64,000 nt of DNA from Persicaria tinctoria (GCA_037127255.1 JBANSL010000016.1:5768501-5832500); one strand, 5' to 3'. Shown: positions 9,018 to 20,067, numbered from the stretch's first letter. Numbers and translations: made by a program. The notes: generated by a model not told the origin, from the sequence alone.

Positions 9018-12000
9018 CTAGCAGTCTATCTCGATTCCTTCGAATTCCCTTTCAAGTTCAACGCGGATAAAAAGGAGAAGGTCACATAGATATGCATGAA
9101 AATATGTCATATGTGGGAAATTGCACCTGAATTCTTTCCCATCCATGTCCATTTTGCGCAAATACCTCAACGATAAAATCTTAACACCCCACGTATCTTG
9201 ATTGGTGTTTCTAGCTAATGTTTTGAGATTCCCTCCACGAACATAGAGCCTCTCAAGATTCTGCAATCCACTCGGTTGTAGCCAATTCGGTGCAGTTTCA
9301 AAAGGAAAACAACGCAACTCCAATTTCTTGATGTTGCTTCTTAATAATAGCTCCTCTGTTTCATTTTGGCTCGTCCGTTGCTCCCAACATTTCAGTTGAT
9401 GCCATCTAGAAGCTGCTTTGTGCCCAACAATATCCTCTGATTGTTGGTTAGAATCATTGTAATTCTTTTGCCATGTAATCCGCAGGTTGCAAAGATTCTT
9501 CATTCTGTTGAATACATGGAGATCACTACTGGCCGGGAACTTCTCTGTGTGAACAGCAAGCTTCAATATTCTCAGTTTCTCGAACTTCAACAAATCCCTA
9601 AGGGTGCATGCATTTCGATGTTGTCGGCCACCAATCTGGTAATAGATGACAAACCCTTTGAGCACCTCAAGTTTGGATAACAACCTTATGCCCTTTGGCA
9701 ACATACAAAGCATGGAACAGTCTGTGAGGTCGAGATGGGTAAGATTGTTGAGAGACCCAATGCCAGCAGGAAGTTCCTCCAAATAACTACATTCTCTAAG
9801 ATTGAGAATTTTGAGATTAGTCGCCTTACAAATAGAATCTGGAAGTTTTTTCAATGTTGAAAATCCTTCCAAGTTCAAAAGCCTCAATTGCTTCATATTT
9901 TTGAACTCCTCCAAAAACTTCAAATCTATGACCTCAATTGATTCATGCTCGTGTTCGTGTTTCTGAGATCTCCCAAGATGAAATACAAGCAAATTCGTCA
10001 TCTTGGAGAACCATTCTGCTCTGATATCAACTATGCGCGCATTCACATTTAGCAACGTATGTATAGTTTTGAAGCATTTGATCTTTTCAGAAGAATTGGT
10101 ATAGTCAGCCCAAAGCTTGCAAGACGACGGCAAATTGTTCTGAGATATCAACAAACACGCCCTTTGGGAGCCAATACTGAGGTGTGGGGTGAGCATTCTA
10201 GTCTCGCGGTCGACATTAAAAAAGCCCTCTTCTATTGCTCGTGTGCTCACGAAAGCGTGTACATCAGCAGGCAACTCCCAGATTTGAGATGCTTTTCGAA
10301 TATTTGAGTCATACCTCGCGATGATGAAATGCTTTTCTTTCAAGGCCATCAAAAATTTTCGCCCGATTTCCTCAATTGTGGGTGGGTTTGCATCGTTTGT
10401 AGTCGACGTCTTAATCTCTTGATTGGGATCTGAAGATGCTGTTAGGCAAAGATTTAGGTTCTGGTTTGGAGTCGGCAAACGGTTTGTGGTGGAATTAGCA
10501 TTTGAAAGACCGCCATTGTCCTCATGTTGAGGGTCAATCAATCCCACACCATACCACAACTGGATTATCATCCTCTCCTTGATCAAACCCCTAAAACCCG
10601 TAAGGTGAAGTAAACAATTTTTTTGGATTTTGGTAAGGGAGTCATAGGAGCTACTGAGGTTTTGCATTTCTGGCGCGTTTACGTCAATGTCTTTTAAATC
10701 CCATTGCTCGTCGCCAAGCCTTCTCTTGAACGCCTCCTTCTCCTTATTCTTTTGCTCCTCCAAGGCATCCACTTGTTTAGGAGGGACTAGTTGCTTCAAC
10801 TTGGCAACCCTCCGAAGGACTTCATAAAAGTTGGTGGAATTAAGTTGGAAGTAAAAGCGGGAGATATCATCCACCAATTGGAATAGTGAAGGTTGGAACT
10901 GAGATCTAGCATCCGTGAGTTCATCAAGAAGCTTCTCAGCACTAGTGCAGCTGGGACAACTCTCGAGGAGACCAATGTTGTCTCTTATGTATTCTAAATC
11001 AGCAACCATTCTTCTATACTGCATCTTCACAGTTTGACCACTGATGGGGCACGACTCAGCATCAGTTTTTGTCCTTTTATCAGCCCTATCAATGTCTTCA
11101 TCCCACCTATTGTCCTCAGTGTGAATAGGCATAGCCTCAAGTGAGGAGACAGGTTCGAAATTCTCCTGGAATCTTGAAATGAGATCAACTATTAGATCAA
11201 AATGTAGTTTGAATCGGTCAAATCCTGAATCGATAAAAAAAGTGGAAACAATATAAAACTCATTGGGCTTGGATAGTCTTGAATGTAGATTTTCTATCCT
11301 ACTTTCAGGAGCAGCAGCAAGATCAAGTGTATCAACTTTTCCATTGCCGAGAGTTTCTGAGATATTGAGAGTTTGAAGATTAGTAAGATTGGGAAAGTTC
11401 TCAAGGAATGTCATTTTGTCGAAAAGAGCTGGACTTGACTCTTTTAAACCACTACACCCAGACAAATTGAGCTCCTTCAGCTTTTTGAGGCTGCTAAAAT
11501 CTTCTGGCAAATCACCAAGGTTTTCACAACCTGAGATGTCAAGCACCTCAAGGTGTGTCAACTTTTCCATCGCTGGGAGTTTCTGTAACCAAGTACAGTC
11601 CCTTAGTATTAGGTAGCGGAGTTTCTCCATAAACGAGATGAAATCTATGGATTCAAGTTCAATTCTAGTTCTTGAAAGATCAAGTGCCTCAAGTGCTTCA
11701 CTTTCCTTTAGAAGATCAAGATGTTTTACATACCGGGCACCAGAAACATCAAGCACCTTAAGATGGAACAAACGACAATTAGGAAATTCTTTGAAGTTAA
11801 TCACTTTTGCATCTCTTAAAAAAAGATGAGTGAAAGCTATAGCCATGCTTGTAGGAGATGATGTGACACACCAATTATGCAAGGCAGTATAAGAAAGATC
11901 AAGCTTCTTAACATTCCTAGATAAATATTTGAGTTCTATCTCTTGCAAAGCAGTGCAGTGGGATAGATCAAGCTCCCTAAGTTTTCTCAAGGGGTCAAAA

Positions 12001-12668
12001 GATGGAAGGGAACTTAGTTTAGAACACCCTCTAAGAATGAGCTTTTCAAGCTCTTTAAGGCAAGAAAAGCATCCATATGGCAATGTTTCAATAAGAAGAT
12101 GAGATAACTCGAGGTATTCAAGTTCAGTCATTTTAGGGAATTCAGGAAGGGAATGTATATTAGGACAATCTTTTAGAGTGAGGGAACGGAGATGGACCAG
12201 GTTAGAAAAGAAGTCAGTTGGTAGTTGTGGAATGGGAAGATGAGATAAATCAAGGAATTGAAGTTGAGTCATTTCAGAGATTGTATTTTCAGGAAAAGTG
12301 GTGAGATTGCTTACACCGTAGATTTCTAGACAAATCAAGGTTTTGAATTTTTCGAAAGAGAAAGGGGAAGCATACGGTGAAAACAACTGATCACAACCTC
12401 GAAGATGCAGCACTGAGGGCTCCTTAATCTTCTCAAGTAGAAGTTTCACAAACTCCGAGTTGGGATTCATCTTGGTTACGCATTTAGGCCCCTTTTTAGG
12501 GGGAAGGTAATGCCTCATGTCATGATTGCGACCTATTAGATCGGCTTCAACCCAAAACCTTTTCCACCTGTCAATCCTTTCAGCTGAACGTAAACCCAAC
12601 AAATCAAAAGGTCGAACATCATCGTCCATGGCACCTACTACCGCCTTGCCTTTCCCAGTATTTCTAGG
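9018..12668 (-). CDS. LRR gene A, exon 2: NB-less LRR / winged-helix / LRR resistance-like protein
   Basis: One uninterrupted frame of 1217 codons from a splice acceptor (TTTTATTGTAG, AG at 12670-12669). With exon 1 it gives about 1278 residues. Layout: leader ending DDDVRPFDLLGLRSAER; N-terminal LRR block, roughly residues 130-510, with repeats such as LEYLELSHLLIETLP; linker with KTDAESCPISGQTVKMQ (about 595); winged-helix-like stretch (SSYDSLTKIQKNCLLHLTGF, IQLWYGVGLIDP, about 735-790) as in the ARC2 part of NLRs; EIGRKFLMALKEKHFI; then C-terminal LRRs (about 985-1190, e.g. YLEELPAGIGSLNNLTHLDL). No P-loop, RNBS or MHD motif was found between the LRR blocks, so ATP-switch activity is not expected. 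Closest family by eye: RPP13-like resistance proteins, so a role in pathogen sensing is inference. The C-terminus stops about 20 codons before the point where copy C stops. Confidence 0.8.
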   Translation of the reverse strand, partial: PRNTGKGKAVVGAMDDDVRPFDLLGLRSAERIDRWKRFWVEADLIGRNHDMRHYLPPKKGPKCVTKMNPNSEFVKLLLEKIKEPSVLHLRGCDQLFSPYASPFSFEKFKTLICLEIYGVSNLTTFPENTISEMTQLQFLDLSHLPIPQLPTDFFSNLVHLRSLTLKDCPNIHSLPEFPKMTELEYLELSHLLIETLPYGCFSCLKELEKLILRGCSKLSSLPSFDPLRKLRELDLSHCTALQEIELKYLSRNVKKLDLSYTALHNWCVTSSPTSMAIAFTHLFLRDAKVINFKEFPNCRLFHLKVLDVSGARYVKHLDLLKESEALEALDLSRTRIELESIDFISFMEKLRYLILRDCTWLQKLPAMEKLTHLEVLDISGCENLGDLPEDFSSLKKLKELNLSGCSGLKESSPALFDKMTFLENFPNLTNLQTLNISETLGNGKVDTLDLAAAPESRIENLHSRLSKPNEFYIVSTFFIDSGFDRFKLHFDLIVDLISRFQENFEPVSSLEAMPIHTEDNRWDEDIDRADKRTKTDAESCPISGQTVKMQYRRMVADLEYIRDNIGLLESCPSCTSAEKLLDELTDARSQFQPSLFQLVDDISRFYFQLNSTNFYEVLRRVAKLKQLVPPKQVDALEEQKNKEKEAFKRRLGDEQWDLKDIDVNAPEMQNLSSSYDSLTKIQKNCLLHLTGFRGLIKERMIIQLWYGVGLIDPQHEDNGGLSNANSTTNRLPTPNQNLNLCLTASSDPNQEIKTSTTNDANPPTIEEIGRKFLMALKEKHFIIARYDSNIRKASQIWELPADVHAFVSTRAIEEGFFNVDRETRMLTPHLSIGSQRACLLISQNNLPSSCKLWADYTNSSEKIKCFKTIHTLLNVNARIVDIRAEWFSKMTNLLVFHLGRSQKHEHEHESIEVIDLKFLEEFKNMKQLRLLNLEGFSTLKKLPDSICKATNLKILNLRECSYLEELPAGIGSLNNLTHLDLTDCSMLCMLPKGIRLLSKLEVLKGFVIYYQIGGRQHRNACTLRDLLKFEKLRILKLAVHTEKFPASSDLHVFNRMKNLCNLRITWQKNYNDSNQQSEDIVGHKAASRWHQLKCWEQRTSQNETEELLLRSNIKKLELRCFPFETAPNWLQPSGLQNLERLYVRGGNLKTLARNTNQDTWGVKILSLRYLRKMDMDGKEFRCNFPHMTYFHAYLCDLLLFIRVELEREFEGIEIDC

Positions 12669-12939
12669 CTACAATAAAACTTAAGCATATCAATAAATCA
12701 TGATAACAAACTAATGCTATCTTTATCTCACAAAAACATGTCTTTTACTACCCACGCTTTTTACGATGATGAAAAACTATGTAATATATTATCTTTTTTT
12801 TTACATATAAAATTTTAAAAACAGATTCATACTTATAACTAATATTTAAAAAATTGTTTTAATTTTTTTATGAAAATCTTAATACTTTATATAGTTTTTC
12901 TCATTTATAAAAAATTGTGTGTAAATATATAGTAAACAA

Positions 12940-14618
12940 CTAGTGTAATACCCGTGCCTTCAAGGCACGGGAGTTTGATCCATTTTAATTTGAACATTAT
13001 TTTATATATCTATATCTATAATATATACTATATTAATATATACTTGTTTATAACAAAAATATGTACATATAAAGTTTTTTTGTAGTTTATAAATTAGTTG
13101 GAAAGAGATACAATACAAATTTTTAAAATGATTTAATAAGGTAAAGTAGTAATAATACTCAAACACACCACCTAAGATAATTGAAATAAATATATAATTA
13201 TTGTCATAAGCACATGATTGTGCGAATACTTTTGAAGTTATATAGATATACATAACTTATTCATTATTTTCATTAGAAAGATGGCTTGAAAGAGAATGAA
13301 ATTAATAGTGAAAATAAAGGTAAGATGGTAAAAATAAAAAGATCCTAAAAGGTAGAAAAATGATCTAAGAAGCCTCATCTAAGATGTAAAATAAGCATTA
13401 GTAATGCTTGTAAGTCTTAAAATATTATTTATTTTTCGATAGTCATTTAAGATGTCTAAAATAAGTAAATTATAAGAAAAAAACTTTTTTTTTTGGCTCT
13501 AACTGATTTTTATAATTAATTTTTGAAATCGAGTATTCACAGATAGATTATTTTTCCTAACTTCATAAAAAAAAAACTTTTGCAAGCCTTAAAATATTGA
13601 AATTATAATAAGGGCCTTCTAGGTTGTATAAAATAAATATAGATGTAAAATGTCATTTTGAATTTTTTTTCTTCAATATTTAAAGCCAAACACCCAGAAA
13701 TTAATCTTAAAAGAGTGTTTATTTATTTATTCAAATTTCACATTTGCTTTTCTAAAAATTCTTCAATTTTTGTATGTAGATCTTAAAATGTTCTTTTTTT
13801 ACTATTCCTAATAGTCATTTAAGATGTTTAGAATAAATATAATTTCTATCTGAAAAAATCTTAGGTTAAAAATTTAAATAGATGTCATGTAGAATGTGTA
13901 GAGTTAGTATAGATTTATTCATTTTCGATAATTATTTATCTACAGTTTTTGAAGGATAACATGTGTAAAAATAATCTCTTCTTAAAATTAATGATGTTTC
14001 TCTTCCATCTCCAAAAATATTTAAAAAATTTCAAGAAACAAGATGTCTATACCATATAATATGTAAATTTTGAGAAGAAATATGATTTTGAGAATCATTG
14101 ATTTTTATAATTACTTTTTATTTTGACATTTGAATTAAATATCTATCCATTTTTAATATGATTGATAAATATAATATTGGAAACAAATATTTAAACTTCC
14201 CTTAATAATATCGATTAATAAGAAAAGAAACTTTTGATTAGTATGGAAATAGGAAACAAATATGTTTAAAATATGAAACGTGTATTTTAAAATTTCAGCA
14301 ATAATATTGACCAATAAGAAAATACCATTTGAATAAAAAAATTAAGTTTAATTGTGGCCGTGACATGTTAGCAAAATGCTAACAGAATTAGTATTATTAT
14401 TATTGATTATTATTAATAGATTTTTATTTTGACATTTTGAATTAATTGTCTAGACATTTTTAATACGATTGTGATGAATATAATATAGGAAACAAATATT
14501 TGAACTTCCCTTAATAACATCGATTAATAAGAAAGGAAACTTTTGATTAAAAAATTAAACTTTAATTTAAAGAGCGAAACGTCAGCAAAATGCTAGCAGA
14601 ATTAGTAATATTAATAGA
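12940..14618 (-). mobile_element. Non-autonomous Helitron in the intron of LRR gene A
   Basis: On the minus strand the element begins TC (after host A, 14619) and ends CTAG (12943-12940) before host T. A perfect 10-bp inverted repeat hairpin (CCCGTGCCTT / AAGGCACGGG, 12970-12950) ends 7 nt before CTAG. These are the diagnostic Helitron ends. Paralogous introns of copies B (about 22155-22175) and C lack the insert, and the flanking bases join cleanly, with no target duplication apart from A-T. No coding capacity is seen. A second copy of the 5'-terminal sequence lies inside at about 14365-14420. Confidence 0.75.
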
Positions 14619-14667
14619 TATGTTTTTTTTTCCGGAACGGAGGAAGTAACAATGAGTATATTCGTAC

Positions 14668-14853
14668 CTTTGTCCTCTTCACGCGTCTGATTTTGATTCG
14701 TCTTCTCAAGGGCTCCAAGCGCTTACCTCGCTTACATTTCTCAATAGAAACAGCATGTAAATCTTCCACCACCGCCTTCAAATTAGTATTATGATGAGGC
14801 TGAGCTGAGAGAGTATCGGTTCCATCCACAAAGGGAACAATTTCACAACTCAT
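14668..14853 (-). CDS. LRR gene A, exon 1
   Basis: A 62-codon first coding exon: ATG at 14853 (MSCEIVPFVDGTDTLS), ending KRTK before donor GTACGAATA (GT at 14667-14666). The splice acceptor TGCAG lies at 14857-14861, just before AAAATG, so the exon starts in 5'UTR. The same start, sequence and donor are preserved in copy C (43253-43381), which supports the model. An upstream in-frame ATG at 14886 lies outside the acceptor and is not conserved. Exon length divisible by three fits the phase-0 acceptor of exon 2. Confidence 0.75.
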
Positions 14854-15218
14854 TTTCTGCATTACACGTTCAAACACGAATTCCACACTAGTTTAATCCA
14901 ATTAATTATGCAAACACTAACGTACCTCTCGTGTTTCCTTTCCCAACATTTGATTATCTAATTTGAGTTTAGAGTAGAATCAAATTTTACACCTAAATTT
15001 TCCTCTCCTTCGCTAGATTCATTTAAAAAAAAAAAATGATAATCATATAAATTTTACACCTAAATTGTGATTATTTCCCTTGTATTTTCTCCTGCTCAAC
15101 CAAATAAGACCTAAAATAGCTAGGTAGATTTGATAAATTAAAGCTAGCAGCTAGCTAGGTAGAACAAGAAAGAATTAATATTAAACAGGGGAGAGGGAAT
15201 TGAAGATAAATATACCTT

Positions 15219-15330
15219 GGAATGGATGGGATCTGAGTACGTACGTAGAAGATGAAGAGATGATTAGTAAAGGAGTAAATGAGTGTGGGAGTACGTAGAG
15301 AGATTTGAGTTTGGGTTCAGCAATGGAAAG
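15219..15330 (-). promoter_or_regulatory. LRR gene A 5'UTR exon and core promoter
   Basis: A 5'UTR exon is inferred: it ends CATCCATTCCAAG before a GTATAT donor (about 15218). The block is conserved before copies B (about 22450) and C (about 52540). A TATA-like element (TATAAT, minus strand, 15342-15337) lies just upstream of the conserved GAACCCAAACTCAAAT stretch. Transcription start is inferred, not seen. Confidence 0.5.
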
Positions 15331-15522
15331 GCTTCATTATATTCCACCTCGATCAGTAGATGAGATAGGGCTCCTGATTGATAGAGGTGGAATGGATTAG
15401 CTTCGGATATTACGGTGTACGTGTTGCCTAGGACGTGGGATCGTGGTGTAGATGCGGAAGAGGAGGGAGGGGATTTAACAAATGGGAGTTTATTTGGGAG
15501 GGGATACGAGTGGATGCGGAAG

Positions 15523-16255
15523 TAGTGGCGGAGAAAGGGCTGGGCCCCAGCCCACCCAAAAAAAAATATATATATTTTTGAAAATAATAATAATAATAAT
15601 AATGATTTTAAATTAATAATAATAATAATAATAATAATTTAGGATTATCACGATAGGGTAGGGTTTAGCTTAGGATTTCAATAGTAGCGGGTTGAATTAA
15701 GTTGGGTAATTTACTCCAATTTTTTCTTGTTAAAAGACGTTTTGACATCTTGTCAACAACTCACTATTTTTTGAAAGATTTATAAGGATAAGTTTTGGAA
15801 AATCACCCTTAATATTGGGTATTTTTCACTAAATCAACCGTAAAAAAAAACCCATAAATTTGATTTGCTTTCAAGGAATCACTCACCACCTTTTTACGTG
15901 CAAAAAGTCTATAAAAAATGTAACTTAAATAACTCCATTAAAAATATTTTAATAAAATACACATATGAAGACTAACATTCGCAACAAAATGGCCGATGAC
16001 TTTCTTGCTGATCCTTTGATCATTTATATCGAATGAGAGTTTGCTGGTAAAATTGACATAAATTCTGCTATAGATGACTTTGCTAAGTCAAGAGGTATTT
16101 ATGTTCGTTTTACTAATTAGTTCACTAGATTGTAAACTGATCGTATGAACACTTTTTGCAGTGATTTTGCTGTTGGAAAATTTATAGATCAATTTATACT
16201 TTTAGGTTCTTTGAATCTCGCTCACCCCTACATAGTGTCCTTGACTCCACCACTG
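15523..16255 (+). mobile_element. hAT-family element remnant with transposase C-terminus
   Basis: Imperfect terminal inverted repeats (TAGTGGCGGAG at the left; the right end reads CAGTGGTGGAG in reverse complement) and an imperfect 8-bp target duplication (TGCGGAAG / TGAGGGAG). Inside, 15967-16119 on the plus strand reads MKTNIRNKMADDFLADPLIIY, then stops and frays (KIDINSAIDDFAKSRG). This matches the hAT dimerisation C-terminus of plant TTF-type transposases. A short (AAT)n tract occupies about 15582-15640. Confidence 0.65.
15582..15640 (+). repeat. (AAT)n microsatellite
   Basis: Two blocks of AAT/ATA repeats separated by TGATTTTAAATT, inside the hAT remnant. Confidence 0.85.
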
Positions 16256-16740
16256 TGAGGGAGGGGATTGAATGGAATTTATGTAATGGGGGTTATATAA
16301 ATTAGGAGAATTAGATTGGGAATTAAAAATGGGTAATCGAATCTGCGGCGGAGAAGCAGGGGAGGTGGTGGTGGATGGGATCGGCGATTTGGTTGGTTTT
16401 GGAGGGAGAGTTTGAATTAGATATTCATCCTCTGTGATTCTATGAAACTAACATGTCCAGAAGTGTATATTCATTGAGCTGCTATGGGGTCTAGGCGCTG
16501 GTAGGCACTCTGTGTGGGTGAGTGATCGATGAAGACACAAGCAATTGACCGAGGTTCGAGTTTGTGAGCATTACACATTTACACGGTCATAACTAATGGG
16601 GTAATGTGCATGTTTATGCACATTTGTAAATATGGGATCTTTTATGTAATCATAATGGTGTAGCCGTGTAGGTTGTTACGTGGTTGCAGCCTTGCAGGTT
16701 GCAGCTGTATAAAAGGGGATCTCAACGTCTGTGACTATAT
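16256..16740. other. Intergenic sequence between LRR copies A and B
   Basis: No gene recognised. Near 16709-16722 a TATAAAAGGGG box-like sequence precedes the antisense Copia fragment. It may be part of a decayed LTR, but matching LTR ends were not found. Confidence 0.35.
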
Positions 16741-16744
16741 TTTG

Positions 16745-17045
16745 TTGACATTTGTGGGACACAAAAAAAAACCTTTTTCAAAGGAAAAGCAGCGAAATCA
16801 AAAGTGCCAGTGTGAGTGATTTGTAAACCCGAACCGTTGCCCACAATCATCTCGTCCAGACCATTGTATTGGTATAGGTTGTCCAGGTCAGTATTACCTT
16901 TTCCTTTGCCAGACCTGGTGTTGGCATTGAACGCAGCAATCGGGGCTCCAGAATCCTTGCTCTCCTGCTTCAATTCTAACTCATCCATGAGCTTTTTCGT
17001 GCAAGGCCCCGAACGAAATTGGAGTGTCTCTTGCATTGATGGCAT
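16745..17045 (-). pseudogene. Ty1/copia gag-protease fragment
   Basis: The minus-strand ORF includes NTDLDNLYQYNGLDEMIVGN followed by GSGLQITHTG. This is the copia protease-region pattern (DLxNL...Y.G.DEMIVGNG.GL.I.HTG). The catalytic Asp segment upstream is not in frame. It is oriented opposite to the RNase H fragment at 17370-17960, so the two are either separate insertions or a rearranged element. Confidence 0.7.
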
Positions 17046-17369
17046 GAACCACTGGTTGAAATCAGACTTGTAAATGAAATAATGATATTTACTTGATCTT
17101 CTAGTTGAAATATGACAGAAAATATGAGTGCTGATATTCTTTTAGGCTTGTCTTTTATTTGCTAGTTTCATAGTGCTTTTGTTGCAATCTAAAGTTTTAT
17201 TCAAGTTTATCATGTTCTAGCTGAAGATTGGGACAGGTGATTTGCAAAGCCATTCATAGAGGGGCCAACTTCTGTTCAAGCTACAATATCTGTTTCCCCA
17301 ATATTTGATAATGCACTAGTGGTTAGGTATAGACTATAGAGGATTTTGTTTTCACATTTAACCAGGCTC

Positions 17370-17965
17370 TGTTCTATCCATGTGCCTCGGATCTATCTCT
17401 TCGGGCTTACAGTGATGCTGACTTGGGCACTTGTCCCTTCACATGTCGATCTCTCGCTGGTTATTGCATGTTCATTGGTAATGCTCTTGTCTCTTGGAGG
17501 ACAAATAAGCAGAAAACTGTTAGCAAATCATTTGCGGAAAGTGAATACAGAGTCATGTCCATTGTTGCAAGTGAAGTTGTATGGCTTGAGGGTTTACTTC
17601 GGGATCTTCAGGTCGACGTCTCCCTTCCCATCCCACTCCATTGTAACAACAAGGCTGCCCAAAGTCTTGTTGTCAATCCAGTGTTCCTTGAATTTGGTAA
17701 ATAAAAAGCGGTCATCGGGGTTCGAACCGAAGACCTATGGATACTACCCACAAGTCTTTCCGGTGAGTCATTCCGGATTAATTATGGTCAATCTAGTGTT
17801 CCACGAACGGACAAAGCACATCTGCATTGATGGCCATTTTGTTCATGAAATGGTTCAAGTTCAGTTTCTTCGTAGTCAGCCTGTCCAATCCCATCTTCAA
17901 CTCGCTGATATTTTGACAAAACCCTTAGGGCTTAGCAGAACCAATTCCTTTCCTCCAAGCTTGGC
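17370..17965 (+). pseudogene. Ty1/copia RNase H fragment abutting LRR copy B
   Basis: Reads LRAYSDADLGTCPFTCRSLA with SWRTNKQKTVSKSFAESEYR, then the ERTKHICIDGHFVHEMVQ and QLADILTKPLGLSR segments. These are diagnostic of copia RNase H and its tail. It is split at 17688-17786 by a roughly 99-bp insert and is frameshifted there. Its end (about 17965) is fused directly to the truncated minus-strand LRR copy B, with only a short shared AGC at the joint. Confidence 0.85.
17688..17786 (-). mobile_element. Short SINE-like insert with B-box-like sequence and 16-bp target duplication
   Basis: A 99-bp insert inside the Copia RNase H fragment. It is flanked by GTCAATCCAGTGTTCC (17672-17687) and GTCAATCTAGTGTTCC (17787-17802), a 16-bp duplication with one mismatch. 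It contains GGTTCGAACCCC on the minus strand, a match to the RNA polymerase III B box. A second copy of most of it lies at 38026-38099. The A box is not convincing, so tRNA derivation is an inference. Confidence 0.55.
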
Positions 17966-20067
17966 AGCAATTTTTTTCGGTTTTGGTAAGGGATTCATAG
18001 GAGCTAATGAGTTGTTGCAAATGTGATGTGCTTATGGCAATGTATATTATATCCTGTTGCTCGTCTTCAAGCCTTCCTTCCAAGTTCTCCTTATTCTTTT
18101 GCTCCTCCAAGGCATCCACTTGTTTACGAGGGACTAGTTGCTTCAAATTGGTGACCCTCCGAAAGACTTCATAAAAGTTGGTGGAATTAAGCCGGAAGTA
18201 AAAGAGGGAGTGATCGCTTGAATCATGTTCGAATACCCAAGGTTGGAACTGAGATCTAGCATCCGTGAGTTCATCAAGAAGCTTCTCAGCGCTAGTGGAG
18301 CTGGGACAGCTCTCGAGGAAACCAATGTTGGCTCTTATGTATTCTAAATCAGCAACCATTTTGCTACACTGCATCTTAACTGTTTGACCACTGATGGGGC
18401 AGGACTCGGCATCAGTTTTCACCATACTATCATAACCATAAATGAGATATCTTCGCTCGTAGGAAATAGGGATAGTATCAAGTGAGGAGACGGGTTTGAA
18501 ATCCTCCTGGAATCTTTTAATGAGATCAACTATTACATGGGAATATTGTAGGAATCTGTCAAATCCTGAATTGATGAAAAAAGAGGAAACAATATAAAAC
18601 TCATTGGGCTTGGGTAGTCTTGGATGTAGATTTTCTATCCTACTTTCAGGAGCAGCAACAAAGGAGGTGACAGTTTGTAAAGATGTAGGTACTTCTTTCA
18701 CTGAGGTTTGGGAGATATTGAGAGTTCGAAGATTAGTAAGCACGACAAAGGAGGATAGGTGGTTGATATTAGTTTTGGAGATGTCAACCTTTTCAAGGGA
18801 TGTCATTCCATTGAAAAGAGATGGACTCAACTCTTTCAAACCGCAACACCCAGACAAGTTGAGCTCCTTCAGCCTTTTCAGGCAGCTGAAATCTTTCGGC
18901 AAATCATCAAGGAATTCACAACCTGAGGTGTCAAGCACCTCAAGGCGTGTCAAGTTTTTCATTGCTGGGAGTTTCTGTAACCAAGTACAATCCCTTAGTA
19001 TCAGGTAGCGGAGGTTCACCATAAACGAGATGAAATCTATGGATTCAAATTCCATGCTAGTTCTTGAAAGATCAAGCGCCTCAAGTGCTTCACTTTCCTT
19101 CAGCAGATCAAGATTTTTCACGGACTGGGCACCGGAAACATCAAGCACCTTAAGACGAAACAGATGAATCGAAAATCCTTGGAAGTCAATCACCTTTACA
19201 TCTCTTAAAAAAAGATGAGTGATCCCTTTATCCCAGCCAATTATAGTAGGTAATGTGACAAGCAAAGTATGCAAGGAAGTATAAGAAAGATCAATCTTCT
19301 CAACATTTGGGGAAAAATCATTGAGTTCCATCTCTTGCAAAGCAGTGCAGTGAGATAGATCAACCTCCCTGAGTTTTCCCAAGGGTTTGAAGGATGGAAG
19401 GGTACTTAGTTTATAACACCCTCTAAGAATGAGCATTTCAAGATTTGCAAGGCCGGAAAAGCATTCAGATGGCAATGTTGCAATAAGAAGATGAGATAAC
19501 TCGAGGTATTCAAGTTCAGTCATTTCAGGGAGTTTGGGAAGGGAATGTATTTTAGGACAATCTTTTAGAGTGAGGAAACGAAGATGGACGAGTTTAGAAA
19601 AGAAGGCATTTGGTAGTTGTGGAATGGGAAGATGAGATAAATTGAGGATTTGAAGGTGAGTCATTTCAGAGATTATATTTTCAGGAAAAGTGGTGAGGTT
19701 GCTTACACTAGAGATTTCTAGAGAAGTCAAGGTTTTGAATTTTTCGAAAGAGAAAAAGGAAGCATCCGGTGAAAACAACTGATCACAGCCTCGAAGCTGC
19801 AACACTAAGGGCTCCTTGATCTTCTCAAGTAGAGGGTTCACAAACTCCGGCTTGGGATTCAACCTGGTTACGCATTTAGGCCCCTTTTTAGGGGGGAGGA
19901 AATGCCTCATGTCATGATTTCCACCGATCAGATCGGCTTCAACCCAAAACCTTTTCCGCGTGTCCAAAGGTATTTCAAATGAATGTAGTCCCAACAAATC
20001 AAAAGCTCGAATACCTTCGTCCATGGCGCCCACTTTTGCCTTGCCTTTCCCAGCCTGCATTTCTAGG
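17966..20067 (-). pseudogene. LRR copy B, truncated pseudogene
   Basis: Homologous to exon 2 of copy A from its acceptor (CTTAG, exon base 20067) through the N-terminal LRRs, the linker (KTDAESCPISGQTVKMQ) and into SSYESLTKTEKN of the winged-helix segment. There it runs into the Copia RNase H fragment at about 17965. The remaining winged-helix and the whole C-terminal LRR block are gone. Exon 1 is absent: the conserved intron edge before its donor (GGAAGTAACAATGAG, 22185-22199) is followed by unrelated sequence. Relative to copy A a 4-base difference after CCTAGAAAT shifts frame at the usual acceptor. The LRR part itself is still open for about 690 codons, suggesting fairly recent loss. Confidence 0.85.

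Noticed and set aside
9018..12668. Calling copy A a standard NLR (NB-ARC-LRR) gene
   Set aside because: I searched the region between the two LRR blocks for a P-loop (GxGGxGK) and other NB motifs and saw none.
17700..17760. tRNA gene
   Set aside because: Only the B-box-like GGTTCGAACC is present; no cloverleaf or convincing A box could be drawn.
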